Shown: in pieces, positions 12,401 through 23,659 of the stretch
Numbering within the stretch: the first letter of the stretch is position 1
How the letters are laid out: each line of letters starts with the position of its first letter
Assembly (NCBI GenBank): GCA_027886185.1
Contig: WOAB01000767.1
Coordinates: 868,001-932,000, forward strand
Length of the DNA stretch: 64,000 nt
Direction of reading: 5' to 3'
Source of the DNA: Rheum nobile
Lineage: Eukaryota; Streptophyta; Magnoliopsida; Caryophyllales; Polygonaceae
Notes under the pieces: generated by a model
The model's database searches: none
Told to the model about the DNA's origin: nothing
Seen by the model: the letters and a program-made list of their open reading frames with translations, nothing else
Made by a program: the position numbers and the translations under genes

Positions 12401-12637
12401 AGGAATACTCATTGCTCACCCCTTGATGTATGACACCCCTATCATACTGCCATGGCCTTCCCAAAAGAAGGTGGCATGCAGTCATAGGCAACACGTCACA
12501 CAAAACCTCATCCTCATAGCCACCAATGGAGAACTTGATTATGGCTTGTTCCTTAACCTTTAGAGGGGTATCGGAATTCAACCAACAAAGTGTGTAGGGT
12601 TGTGGGTGAGGAGTAGTGCTTAGGTTAAACCTAGACA
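9079..12637 (-). pseudogene. Element C pol: protease, RT, RNase H, integrase, LTR-encoded tail
   Basis: Order on the minus strand: protease with LLLGRPWQYDRG; RT with YRHPIPRLDDMLDELHGASV, YHQIRMKEGDEWKTAFKTKQ and catalytic VVYFDDILVYS; RNase H with ECDASGIGLGGVL, YDKELLALVRVLRVWQHYL and ADALSRR; integrase zinc-binding H-H-C-C region ending CASCTTCMRAKAK; integrase core; then a tail with TITRSRARKLLQDLHKGL inside the LTR. Breaks: one G missing in a GGGG run near 10412 shifts frame between the zinc domain and the core; CAA to TAA at about 9487 stops the frame before the tail; and SDRD in the integrase core reads SARD (near 10175), removing a catalytic aspartate. Family knowledge: pol copies the RNA and integrates the cDNA. 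This copy should be inactive. Confidence 0.92.
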
Positions 12638-14341
12638 CTACTTCATGGTCAATGATATTGCAACATGACCCCCATCAATTATCATACTACATACTTTGCC
12701 GTTGATAGTGCACCTAGTATGGAAGATGGTCTCCCGTTGGCTAGGCACACTTGATCCCTCCGAGGCTATAAGCACTTTCTTAGCCACAAAACAGTCCCCA
12801 TGGGCTGCAACAACATGCATCTCTTCCTCGGCCTCCTCATTCTCAACAACCTCTTCTTCATACTCATCCTCAGATTCATATTCTCCTAGAGTATTAAGTA
12901 GAAGTTGTCTTTTTGAGGTGCAATCCCGGGCATAGTGCCCTCTTCCTAGACACTTGTAACACTGGATATCCCTTGCTCGGCCCTCGCCCTCCTTTCGTTG
13001 GGGTTGGACTCTACTAGGGAACTCTCGTCTAGGGTGACTAGGATTATCACCCCTAGTCGGTTCCAAGCGTCTAGGTGGAGGTGGTGCTCCTTTGGGACCT
13101 TGCCAAGGGCGTGAGCTATTCCCTTGGGGGCGTCTAGAAGATAATGCTTTATACATAGGATTAGTATAATGAAGCACTTCCTCCATAGGCATCCCACGAG
13201 GAAAATGTTGCTTACTCACGACCGCTTTGAGTTCATTATTGAGATGGTTAATGAACTTGGAAATAAGATACCCTTCGGGAACTCTAAGCCCGGACCTAAA
13301 GACCAAGGTCCTTAGCTCCGTATAGAACTCATCCGGGGTTTTATTCCCTTGCTCAAGTTGTTCCAATCTCTCATGAACTCGCTCGGCATAGTCATCCGGA
13401 ACAAACCTATCTCTTAGAGCCCGTTTGAGCTCTTGCCATGTGGTCACTTGGGGGTGTCCATGGAACTCTCGTTCCTCTTTGTCCCCAAGCCACCATTGAT
13501 AGGCGAATCCCTCAAACATGATCGTAGCTATAGCTACTCGTTGAGCTTCCGAGTAGTTATAGTATTGGAATATTTGATCGGTTTTCTGTTCCCAATCAAT
13601 ATATACCTCGGGCTCACAATTTAAACCAAAACTTTGTACCTCCAATTTAACTCCATGTGGCCGTGGTTGCTCCAAGTTGGCCGGATATTGGTTGCCATTG
13701 CCGCCGGCGCCGCGAGCTTCATAAGGCATGTAACCGCCTTGCCCTTGGCCTTGGAATGCTCCACCTCGGTTTGGTGCACTCCTTAGGGGATGGAGTAAGG
13801 GTCCTTGAGACCCAAGGATGTCATGGGGCTGCATTCTTGATTGCTCTCCAAGCCTTAATCCGGAATCTGCATGGTTAGATCTAAAAGGCATAGTAGTAGG
13901 AGCAAAAGGTAATGAGAAATTAGAAGAAGCATATTCTTCCCTTGTAGTGCTCATGTGATGTGCATGCCCTTGGAAGCCCTCGGTCAAGGCATGATTGGTC
14001 ACCCCCGGAGTTGACAACGGCCCCGTAATCAAAGGCACCGAGAGTTGATCACCCGGCGGCGCAAGGCCTAGCACGGAGGAGGTGCCGGCACTTGCTTGCG
14101 GCAAGGTCCCTCCTTGGCCTTGGACGGATGAGACGCCATGCATGGTGCTCCATTTCTCCTCCATGGCGCGCATGAAGGCAGCTTGCTCCTCCCTCATGGC
14201 GCTCAAGTGTTGTCGGGCGCGCTCGTCGGATTTCTCTTGAGAAGCTTGGATGGCTTGGAGGAATGCCTCCATAGTGATTGACGAGACCTCCTTGGGGTCC
14301 TCATTGGCTGCTTGCTTGTCTTTGGGATTCACCATTTCCAA
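12638..14341 (-). pseudogene. Element C gag (567-residue ORF, frameshifted into protease)
   Basis: Starts MEMVNPKDKQAANEDPKEVS. It has a glutamine- and glutamate-rich N-terminus, a central gag core (FEGFAYQWWLGDKEEREFHG, LKRALRDRFVPDDYAERVHE), a CCHC zinc knuckle CYKCLGRGHYARDC at residues 461-474 and an acidic stretch. It then runs into the protease start (SMIIDGG). There a run of six cytosines on the plus strand (seen in E1 and E2) is five here (about 12667), so the frame leaves protease at GGHV and ends soon after. Family members carry gag and pol in one frame. Gag would assemble the particle and bind RNA through the zinc knuckle. Confidence 0.9.
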
Positions 14342-15256
14342 CCTTCACAAAAACAAACACACGACAGCCCACAAACCCAAAGAAATCCCAACAAGGTACG
14401 TAACAAGTAAGATTGCCAAATTTGCCTAATTTTAAATTAGGACTCGGAATCCAACAAGTTCTTGGGTTAGGGTGGCTCCTATATGCAAAATGACTCACAA
14501 AAATTGAAAATAAAGTGCACCACAATCCTTGTCAAAAGCTTAAGTTAATTCACAACTCAAACAATTCTTGTAAGTACTTGTTTCCTATTACCACTTACTA
14601 ATGTTAGCTCGAGCAAAAGGAATTACAACTTCACTTACAAACACAAAGATAGTGCACGACTTCTTCTCTTTTTTTTTTGATTTTGATTTGGCTTGCTCTT
14701 TTGTACAATATCAAGCCGAGTTTGCTAAAATGCTTCTCTTTTTTTTTTTGATGTTAGGAATGCAGAAACGAGAACAAGAAACTTGCAATGCAATTCGAGT
14801 AACAAAAGCGTACGCACTTCGGATTCGTTCCTCCACAAGAAGGCTCGGTTTGCAATTAACGTAAGCAATTAAACTCGGATTGTATATGTGCCAAATAAGG
14901 AAAGCAAAAGACTCAAGATCCTATACTAAATGCACGACTAAATGGGCTTTAAGAGGTTGAAGGTTACACTTTTCAAATTTCAGCAAACATTAAATGCATT
15001 CAAAGCACAAAATAATTCCTAATTTGAAGGTTGTAAATCTTCAACTCCTAAAAACGTCACTTCTTATAGGGCATTCAGATTGTATAGATCTATCCTAGAT
15101 GCAAGACACACGACACAATCAAGAAAAAATTCAAGAACAAAGCAAGAACAATATTCGGACACAAAATTCCAACTACACATGCAAAGGCACGAAAACAAAG
15201 AACTTGTAGGACTTCGGACCTTGAATTTAAAAGAGGAATTTGAGCAAAACTTACGT
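14342..15256 (-). other. Element C untranslated leader
   Basis: About 0.9 kb between PBS and gag, with poly-pyrimidine runs near 14665 and 14740 on the plus strand. The same layout occurs in E1 and E2 leaders. No convincing gene. Confidence 0.75.
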
Positions 15257-15268
15257 GCTCTGATACCA
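15257..15268 (-). other. Element C primer binding site (tRNA-iMet)
   Basis: Minus strand reads TGGTATCAGAGC, the canonical 12-nt complement of the plant initiator-Met tRNA 3' end, two bases from the 5' LTR. Confidence 0.95.
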
Positions 15269-15270
15269 AA

Positions 15271-16286
15271 TGTTAGATTCAAAGGATCGGGAGGCCGCGG
15301 TGTAAGTTTTGCTCGTCGCCGGAGTGGAAACGCCAATTAGGGTTTCTCGGATGGACGGTGGCGTGGCGGAGGCGCAAGGACGGTTTGACGGCGGAGTTGT
15401 GGGGGATAGATGGCACTCAATGTCTTCTTATAGAGGGAAGAATAATTGCTTGCAGAAATGAAAGGGAAGAGGAAGTGTGAGAGATGTACTCACTCGACAC
15501 ACTTAGACTATTTTGACGAAAGAGAGACTAGAGAAGCAAGAGAGATTTTGGCAAAGCAAAGTTGATAATTATTTCGTGAGATTTTCAGCCTTTAAAGTAC
15601 CAATATAAAGGCTTACAAAAAAGGCAAGAATGCCTAAGGAAACATCAAGAGTCTTGCACAAAATTAAACCCTACTTTTAATACCGAAAATGTCCAAATAC
15701 GGTAACTTAATAACTTCAAAAGCAAATGTCTTCAGGCACGTTTAAGATTCTCTCGGCCAAGGCTTGGGCCTATGATGGTGGGGTAGGTGGGCCAGCCCAT
15801 GGTGGTTTGAGTGCTGAACAAAGTGGCCCAAGTGGCTCGGCGCCCCTCTTGAAAGTTCACTTGCCGCTAGCGCCGTGCTCGCCGGCGCCTTGATGAATGC
15901 AAAGGACTAGGCTAGGCTCGGCGTGGCTTAGGGCAGCTTGGCATGTCAACCCCTTGTGGACGTCTTGGAGGAGCTTCCTAGCCCTAGACCTCGTGATGGT
16001 GCCGGGAATTGCCTTGTCATCTTGAGTATTGGCCTTGGAGTTGCTTGCGCCCGACGCGGCCGATGTCTTGGCCTTGTCTTGGTCAATGTCTTCCTTTGGT
16101 TTAGCTTTGGCCCTCCCATGCATGTCTTGGTCATCTCCAGCTCCAAGTGTTGCATCCATAAGCTTCGTGCCTTGATCCAGCTCTTGGGCCTCCATAGTGC
16201 CCACGGTGTGCTCCTCGGCGTCCAAGTCCTCGGCGGCGCCTAGGGTGTCCTCGGTGTCTTGACCTTGATGTGGCATGGTCACATCA
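15271..16286 (-). repeat. Element C 5' LTR (1,016 bp)
   Basis: Same termini and length as 8460-9475. It contains the pol-tail ORF as a passive copy and, on the minus strand, a TATA-like CCTTTATATTGG near 15600. Confidence 0.95.
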
Positions 16287-16773
16287 AAAACTCTAAAACG
16301 CCGTTCTCCAAAATATGATAGAATGAATGATGATAAAACCTAAAGAGACTTAGTCTATTTAACCTAAATAAAATATGCTAAAAAGAATAAACCGAAATAT
16401 AAAAATATAAAATAAAGAAAATAAAGTAAACAAGGAAATCCACGTCGAAATCCTCCGCGTTGTCTCTGATCTGCAATGCCGCGACCGCGACACTCATGGC
16501 TGCGACCGTGGCTTACCCTTCATTGCTCTTTTTCGGATTCTGCAGGAACCGCGATCGCGGGTCCAAAACCGCAACCGCGGTTTTGCCTTCCTCAGCTTCT
16601 GACGGTCTCTTCCTATGCCGCGGCTTGTGCATTCCTTAGCCCCTGATTGCGGCCTCCTCTTCACAACTCCTCAATGCCTTCAACACTTCACTAAAATCCT
16701 CCTTTTCTCCACTTCTACTCTACTGCTCCATACTCCTAAATTGTCTCCTAAACCCATACAGATGGTACCTAAT
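16287..16773 (-). repeat. Athila-type solo LTR, middle part
   Basis: Continuation of 7696-8459 across element C. It ends at CTAAT (16769-16773), the 5-bp target of element B. It carries a cluster of CpG-rich palindromes like those in element D. Confidence 0.7.
16479..16580. repeat. Palindrome cluster in solo LTR
   Basis: Contains one exact CCGCGATCGCGG (16549-16560) plus variants CCGCGACCGCGA, TGCGACCGTGGC and CCGCAACCGCGG. They are arranged in pairs, as in element D. Confidence 0.9.
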
Positions 16774-17918
16774 TGATGCAACCCTGCCCTCCATGACGAC
16801 CATAGAGGAGGAGCATGCTATGAGCCTACACTCAGAGGGCCCAATGACTAGATCGAGAGCTAAGGCCATCGCCGACGCCGTGCAATCTCTCATCGCTCGC
16901 GTCATCGCTGGCCAAGGCACACCCGAGACCGAGCCCAGACTCCAAGTCCTTGCCACCATCGGCATCACAGAGAAGAGCCCATCGCTATCAGCACCGGACG
17001 CGCCCACTGTCGAGTCCAGACACCCATGACATCGCCGCCGCTCCCAATGTCTGCGTCCCATGCCTCGCCGCCATCGGCTTAGCCATTTAGAGGTTTATTT
17101 ACCCCGTGTTTTGACATTGTTATTTTAAGACATTACTATTTTTGGTATTTTGCTTGTTTTAAGTAGTTTCCATTTATAGTCTTTCTATTTTTAGGGTGTG
17201 TGCCTATTGGATGTTGCATGGGCTAGCCCACTAGGCTCGACTCGGCCCATCCGAGTCTCGCCTCTAGTATTTAAGTTAAACTTATGTCTTCTTATTTCTT
17301 TACGTTCAATTTTAATCAAAGTTCAAGTAGACACTACGGCATCGTTTGGAATCCTTCAAGCAAGTCTTCCTTCGTATCTCCCTTCACTCCGCGCCGACGC
17401 TACGACAAGGCTTGACCATCAAGCCATCTATCCAAACCATCAAACCACCACCATCCATCCATCCATCGCTTCCATCGCCATCGCTCACGCACCCGCTATC
17501 GCACCCATACCATCACTGCTGTCGTCGCTAGCCCCATCGCTCATGACATCCCCATCACCATCGCTATCGCCGTCGCCATCGAACCCACCATCGAACCCAA
17601 TCCATCGCTCACCGTCACACTCGCCGTCGTCATCGCCTTCGCTGTCTTGACATCCATCTTGACACTCGTCGTCGCCGCCGCCGAGAGACCTAGACACTCA
17701 TCATCGGGTTTGCCACCGGCCACCACCGTGTCCGATAACCTCAAAAGATACTATTCACTTTGCCACTGCTTGTCAAGCTTTCGTGCAATTCATCAAGGGC
17801 TTCCCCAAGGTTTCCACGACAGCCTTGACAAACGAGACTTGTGACTTCTCGCCCAAGACTAGGTCCAAAAGTGTCACATTTGACAAGTGTGATCATCATT
17901 GGAGGCAAGAACACATCA
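16774..17918 (+). repeat. Element B 5' LTR with pol-tail ORF
   Basis: Starts TGATGCAACC after target CTAAT and ends AACACATCA two bases before the PBS, 1,145 bp. The ORF at 16793-17029 contains MSLHSEGPMTRSRAKAIADA, the LTR-encoded pol tail. A TTTAAGTTAAA stretch near 17270 could act as a TATA region; this is a guess. Confidence 0.82.
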
Positions 17919-17920
17919 AC

Positions 17921-17932
17921 TGGTATCAGAGC
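17921..17932 (+). other. Element B primer binding site (tRNA-iMet)
   Basis: TGGTATCAGAGC, perfect canonical PBS, two bases after the LTR end. Confidence 0.95.
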
Positions 17933-18754
17933 CCAACCGTCTTGTAAGTCACGAAATCAAGTTTTCATCTTGTTCACAAAATTTTTCTTGACCACCATCC
18001 TTTGCTTCCGCATCATCAAAAGAGAAAAATAAAAAGTTTCCATATTTGCTTGTCCTTTGGTTTTCACAAGGTAACACCGTGGCCGATATTTTCTTCTTCT
18101 TGCCCCATAAGTTTTGGTGTGTTTGGTAATTCAGAATTTTTTTCTCCTTTTTCCTTGCGTGAATCTTGTTTCCTTATTTGCTTGATTTGCTTTTTAGTTG
18201 GTTAGCCGAATTTCCTTCTATAAGATCAAATCATATCTTCTTTTCTCTCTCCTATCTCTTAAGATCTCACGTGATCATTCTTGTTACTTAGGCCGTTATT
18301 TTTATTTTATTTTCCTTATCCGATATCTCCAAAAGATAAGTTATTTGGATATTATATTAAAAAAATAATAATAACCAATCGGTTATAAAAAAAAAGTTAT
18401 ACAAGGTAACAAGTTAGGGAAAGCCAAAATAAGGCAACCCTAACCCACTCGCAACGGCCTAGGCTCATCTTCTCAACCTCTCCGCCGTCTAGGTTCACCT
18501 CCTAGAAGGTAAGTTTTGCTAGTTTGGTTTCATTGTTTACGTTTGGTTTAGGGTTTCAATTGTTCTTGTTTTTATGATTGATGACTTGCTTCTGACGCCA
18601 CACTTGTGACTAGCCTTAGCCGCCCTCACGGCAAGCCAAACAAGCCCTCCCCTTTCGTGAACATTGTTGACTTGACTAGTGCTTGCTTGGTTGTTGTTAT
18701 TTGTGCCTTTTGTTAGTTTTTACTCCTATGTCTGTTCATATTGTTATAGGTAGC
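17933..18754 (+). other. Element B untranslated leader
   Basis: About 0.8 kb, AT-rich with poly-T and poly-A runs. No supported gene. Confidence 0.7.
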
Positions 18755-20868
18755 ATGATGGCCATCACTTCTAGTGGAGACAACACCGGCGCCGACAACA
18801 CCAACCCACAACCACAGCCTTTGGGTCCCCAACAAGACCCACCACCACAAGATCCTATTTTGGAGTTGTCCGAGGAGCAAAAAGAGATCCAAGCCCTTCG
18901 ACAACAAGTGGCTCACTTGGAAGCCATGCAAAGAGCAGTACAACTCGTGCCCACACCGACACCCGTGATCCCTATGGACGCGCCGACCGCGCCACGTGCC
19001 ACCGACGCCGGACCAAGCAATGCCCGTGACAAAGGGAAGGGGTTGATGCCTTCGAATCCCAACCTTCAACCACGTCTCAAACGGATCCAAAGTGTCATTG
19101 AGAGTCGCCAAGGCTACGTGTCTCACCAAGACCGCTACGTGCCCAGAGCCACACCCGCTGGCTACGACACCGGCTCCGACCGCGCCGCCAACTCCCAAGG
19201 TGAGTATTCTGAACCCTATGATTTTGATGCTAGGTATGCCTCTAGATGCACCCAGCGCCGAGTACCAGGCTCCGCTCCATGCGAAGGATGAGCTCGCCAT
19301 GCTGAGCTAGACGCTAACGCGCCGAGGAGACCCAGTCGACAAACGCGGTGCGACGATGCGGCCCTGAGAACACCCACTACCCAGCCCATACACTATGACG
19401 TTCGAGACCATCTTTGCCATCAAAGTGCAAGGACGCCCCACTCTGGCTCCTCGATGCCCACCATCCAAGACGACTTCGATGAGTTCGACGATGAAGAAAT
19501 CGAAGACTCAGGTATGGTCAATCCTAATTTTTTCCATCCACCTCTTGGAAATCCTATTGAATTGCAGGATCGTCCATCGGATTGGATCCCACCGCCATGC
19601 CTACAAGCCCACGGCGCCGATGCTCGTGACACTCGCGGCCAGTGCCGAGACGAGTTGCCACATGACTTTCGTCGCCGAGCCGACTATGATGCCCAGTCGC
19701 GACAGCACCGACGCGACGACGCCTATGCGCCCAAGGACGAGTTAGCCCATGGCGATGCCCACCAAGGCCGAGATAGGCGACAAGTTGGACGCGTCCCACC
19801 CCCTGGTTTACGCGCCTTCCAAAATCCCCTCTTTGCAGTCGCGCCCAACAACGCGCCCAATTCCGCGCCCGCTCCTCGTTACCAGCGACACAAAGTCAAG
19901 GTAAAGATTGAACATTTCTTTGGTGAATACAACCATTCTGTTTTTCTTGAATGGGTGCAGGCCATCGAGTACACATTGAGATATTGCCGCGTGCCGCCTA
20001 AGGACCATGTCGACGTCGCCACTTTGCACTTCTGAGGCGCCACCCGTGTGTGGTGGCATCGCTTCATTGACGACTCCGTTCGATGCCGACTCCCTCTCGT
20101 CACCGAGTGGCATCAATTAGTGTACGTGATGACGAAGAAGTATGTGCCTCCAAATTGTAGGAATCAAATGCGTATGGAGATAGCTATGGCTCGCCAAGGC
20201 TCCAAGACTCCCTTCGAGTTCTTCTCCACCTTAGAGGACATGTACTACAAGGCCAACATTAGTGTTGCCCTTCGACATTGAGGACCAAATTCTTGAGTGG
20301 ATTGAATGCCCCCATCCGAGACCAACTTGAGATCTTGCCTATCAAAGACCTCAACACTTTGACCCACACGGGGATGTAAATCCATAATTAACTCAATCGC
20401 CGAAAGAACTACACTTGGCAATCTGGCCAAACAAGGTATTCTTCTAACCCTAGTCAATCTTCTCCTACTAATGTGCGTTCCAGTGCCTCAGTCATAGCCG
20501 CGTTTAGCCAAGGCCGCCAGGCGAAGCCAACGACGCCAACCACAGCGCCCCGCGCCAACGCGCCCAGATAGTCGTCAACGGGCACATACCACGCACGAGA
20601 CCTAGAGTGCTACAAATGTGGAGGCAGGGGCCATTACAAGAAGGATTGTCCAAATGCCAAGAAGGTGCTATTCTCCTCCGCCGCCGCCGGCTATGAGTCT
20701 TACGAGGAGGATGAGCCCACTCTCGAGCCCATTGAGGAAGGCATCGAGGACACCGAGGACACCTACGACTGTGAGCCTGCTTCACTGCATGCGGGCACAC
20801 CTTTGAGCTTAGTCACACGGCGAATCCTCACAGTCAAGGAAGCTAGCCTAGTCGACCAATGAGAAAAC
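18755..20868 (+). pseudogene. Element B gag remnant
   Basis: The likely start is one of two adjacent ATGs (18755, 18758). N-terminal glutamine/proline-rich stretch with a short coiled coil (EEQKEIQALRQQVAHLEAMQ). The gag core at about 19880-20280 contains KVKIEHFFGEYN, VWWHRFIDD and FFSTLEDMYYKANIS. A zinc knuckle CYKCGGRGHYKKDC lies near 20610-20652, followed by an acidic region. Stops: TGA at 19289, TGA at 20033 (expected TGG, tryptophan in LHFWGA-type sequence of relatives), and a frameshift near 20275. The parts are in the right order, so this is decay of a normal gag, not a rearranged one. Confidence 0.85.
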
Positions 20869-23250
20869 TTGTTTCACACAAGGGCACTCATCCAAACGGC
20901 TTCCTTGAGTGTCATTATTGATGGAGGAAGTTGTTGCAATATTGTGAATGAGAAGGTCGTGAAGCACTTCGATTTGCCAACGATGCCTCACCCACAGCCG
21001 TATGCCCACCAATGGATTTCCTCTAGTCCAGGTAACACAGTATCTCGCCAGTGCCTTATCTCTTTTTCTATTGGTCAATACTGTGATTCTATTTTATGTG
21101 ATGTCATTGCAATGGACGCCACGCATCTTTTTCTTGGGCGCCCATGGCAATTCGACAGGCGTGTGCTCCACGATGACTATTTGAACACATATCTGTTCAC
21201 TTACCATGGGAAGCGCGTCACTTTGCATCCAATGTCTCCCCATGAGATCTTGTAGGACCAAGTGGAGCGAGACCGCCAGAAAGCCATCGAGGCCATTGCT
21301 ACAAGGCAAGAAGAGACCCCAACGGCACTCCAGAAGCAAAACTCCTCCAAATCTGGCAATTTTTCGTCTCCACCAGGCACTGCATCCAAGAAGACAAACG
21401 CCACAGGTGGGCCACCCAGTGCCTCCCTGGATAATGATGGCACCGCTACCACAGCCGCTAGGAAGGCCAAAACAAGGCCCACGGAGACCTTGCCAGGCAC
21501 TCCACATTCTGGCTCGAGCACTGGTGTCCACACACCCAGTGCCTCACAAAAATCGCCAAGTGCCTCGCCATCAACCCAGTTGGCCGTTCAATCACCGCAG
21601 ATGCCTCCGTTGCAAGGCCGTTGTGAGCACAAGATGGTTCTGGTGCGGCCCAGTGAGCTCACTACAGCTTTGACGGGCAAAGCTCCATGTTTTCTTTTGG
21701 TGCCCACTCCTTGCCTCCCAGACACGCTGAATGCCAAGCCATTGCCGTCTACCATCGCCGCCTTCGACGATGTCTTTCCAGAGGAGCTTCCACATGGCTT
21801 ACCACCATTGAGGGGCATTGAGCACCAAATCGACTTGGTGCCTGGTGCCTCCTTGCCCAATCACGCCGTCTATCGTGCCGGCCCTGAAGAGACCCAAGAG
21901 TTGCAGCGCCAGGTGCAAGAGCTCTTGGATTGCGGCTACGTGAGGGAATCTCTAAGCCCTTGCGCTGTGCCTGTGATCCTTATGCCAAAGAAGGATGGAT
22001 CTTGGAGAATGTGTGTTGATTGCTGTGCATCAAACCAGATCACCGTGAAGTATATGCACCCAATACCGCGCCTAGACGACATGCTTGATGAGCTCCACGG
22101 TGCGACTCTCTTCTCCAAGATTGACTTGAAGAGTGGCTACCACCAGATTTGAATGAAAGAAAGTGATGAGTGGAAGACCGCCTTGAAGACCAAGTATGGG
22201 CTATACGAGTGGCTCGTCATGCCTTTTGGGCTCACAAATGCCCCTAGCACCTTCATGCGCTTGATGAACCACGTCTTGAGAGCATTTCTGGGCAAGTTTG
22301 TTGTCGTTTATTTCAATGACATTCTTGTCTATTAAAGCAGCCTTGAAGATCACGTCGACCACCTTCGTCTTGTTTTGGAGTGCTTGCGATGTGAGAGCCT
22401 ATTCGCCAACCTTAGCAAGTGTCACTTCTGCTCCGACACTACCAACTTTCTAGGCTACGTGGTGTCTAAAGATGGCTTGCGCATCGACGAGGACAAAGTC
22501 AAGGCCATTCGAGAGTGGCCGATGCCAACGACGCCCACCATGGTGAGGAGCTTCCTTGGCCTCACCGGTTTCTATAGGCGCTTTGTGAGGGATTTTAGCT
22601 CCATTGATGCGTCTTTACACGAGCTTATGAAGAAGGGAGACACCATTACTTGGCTCGAGGCCCATGAGCAAGCCTTCTCGACTTTGAAGGAGGCCTTGTG
22701 CCACGCGCCTCTACTCCAGCTCCCTGTCTTCGCCAAGCACTTTGAGGTAGAGTGTGATGCTTCCGACGTCGGCATTAGAGGTGTCTTGCACCAAGAGAGG
22801 AGGCCCATAGCCTTTTTCAGTGAGAAGCTCACCGGGGCCACCCTCAATTACCCCACCTATGACAAGGAGTTATATGCCCTAGTTCCTGTGCTAAAGACTT
22901 GGCAACATTATCTTTGGCCACGAGAATTTGTCATACACAGCGACCACGCCGCCTTGAACTATTTGAAGAGCCAAGCCCACCTCAACCGACGCCATGCTCG
23001 TTGGGTGGAGTTTCTTGAGACATTTCCTTATGTTGTGGTCCACAAGAAGGGAAAAGACAATGTGGTAGCCGACGCCCTTTCTCGCAGGTACGTTCTCTTG
23101 ACTCATGTGCAAACTAAGATTCTAGGCTTCGCTTTGATAAAGGAATTATATGTGATTGATCCTTTCTTTGCACCTATATTCAAGCATTGCCTTAAGAGCC
23201 GTGAGTTTGAGTCATATTTCCTTTGTGAGGGTTACTTGTACAAGGTTGAC
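20869..23250 (+). pseudogene. Element B protease-RT-RNase H, truncated before integrase
   Basis: Protease: SVIIDGGSCCNIVNEKVV with active-site DGG (a DSG/DTG equivalent) and LGRPWQFDRR. RT: MHPIPRLDDMLDELHGATLF, YEWLVMPFGLTNAPSTFMRL, catalytic VVYFNDILVY with FND in place of FDD. RNase H: VECDASDVGIRGVL, YDKELYALVPVLKTWQHYL, DNVVADALSRRY. Nonsense codons in an otherwise constant frame: TAG at 21253, TGA at 22150 (expected CGA), TAA at 22333. The FDD to FND change would abolish polymerase activity. The frame runs into foreign AT-rich DNA just after GYLYKVD. Confidence 0.9.
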
Positions 23251-23659
23251 AGATTTGGGTATAACTTTTGATATATATCCAAATCAGGATCCGCAAAATT
23301 CCACATGCTCGTAGGAGAATTCCTCACCTTATGAAGTCAGCCCCAACTTTCCAGAATTTAGAGAGTTAAGGAGAAAAAATATCTCCTTATTTGATAAGTA
23401 TGCTTATATATATAGATAATTACAAAAAGTTATTTTGTCTTTTAGTGATTAGGATATTTTAATTATATATTATATATATATATATATGTATGTAGTATTA
23501 AATTACCATACTAATTATTCGAAAATAATTCTAGCGTCGATACTAAACCGCCTTTCGCAACACTCTCCAACGTTTATACTATAACTCGTAATAGAAAATT
23601 ACATTTGAATTACTATTCAAAATAAATTATTAATATGCACTTAGTTGCGATATTTTAGT
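23251..23659. other. AT-rich junction segment between element B and satellite array 1
   Basis: Short AT-rich DNA including a (TA)n run near 23465. It matches 52081-52968 but lacks about 500 bp present there (deletion at about 23358). Not coding; it resembles degraded LTR sequence but I cannot assign it. Confidence 0.6.

Larger units (their letters stand above)
8460..16286 (-). mobile_element. Element C: full-length Ty3/gypsy chromovirus-like retrotransposon
   Basis: Two LTRs of equal length (1,016 bp), PBS, gag, and protease-RT-RNase H-integrase in that order on the minus strand. The LTRs differ at about 20 positions by eye. The flanks are ACAAC (8455-8459) and AAAAC (16287-16291), a TSD with one mismatch. 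It inserted into the Athila-type solo LTR. It is coding-defective: a 1-bp deletion at the protease start, a 1-bp deletion between RNase H and integrase, a stop at the integrase end, and loss of a catalytic aspartate. It is close to E but carries fewer deletions. Confidence 0.93.
16774..23250 (+). mobile_element. Element B: truncated Ty3/gypsy retrotransposon
   Basis: Plus-strand order: 5' LTR, PBS, leader, gag, protease, RT, RNase H. It stops in the spacer before the integrase zinc domain at about 23250. Its 3' LTR end is at 250-558 on the other strand, with matching TSD (CTAAT here, ATTAG there). It is the most degenerate of the larger elements, with at least five nonsense codons and one frameshift. 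The same RNase H segment and the same truncation junction recur at 51693-52080. Confidence 0.88.

Noticed and set aside
17198..17650. 150-residue serine/proline-rich ORF in the B LTR
   Set aside because: Low-complexity CCATC-rich LTR sequence; it does not continue any pol frame and has no domain.
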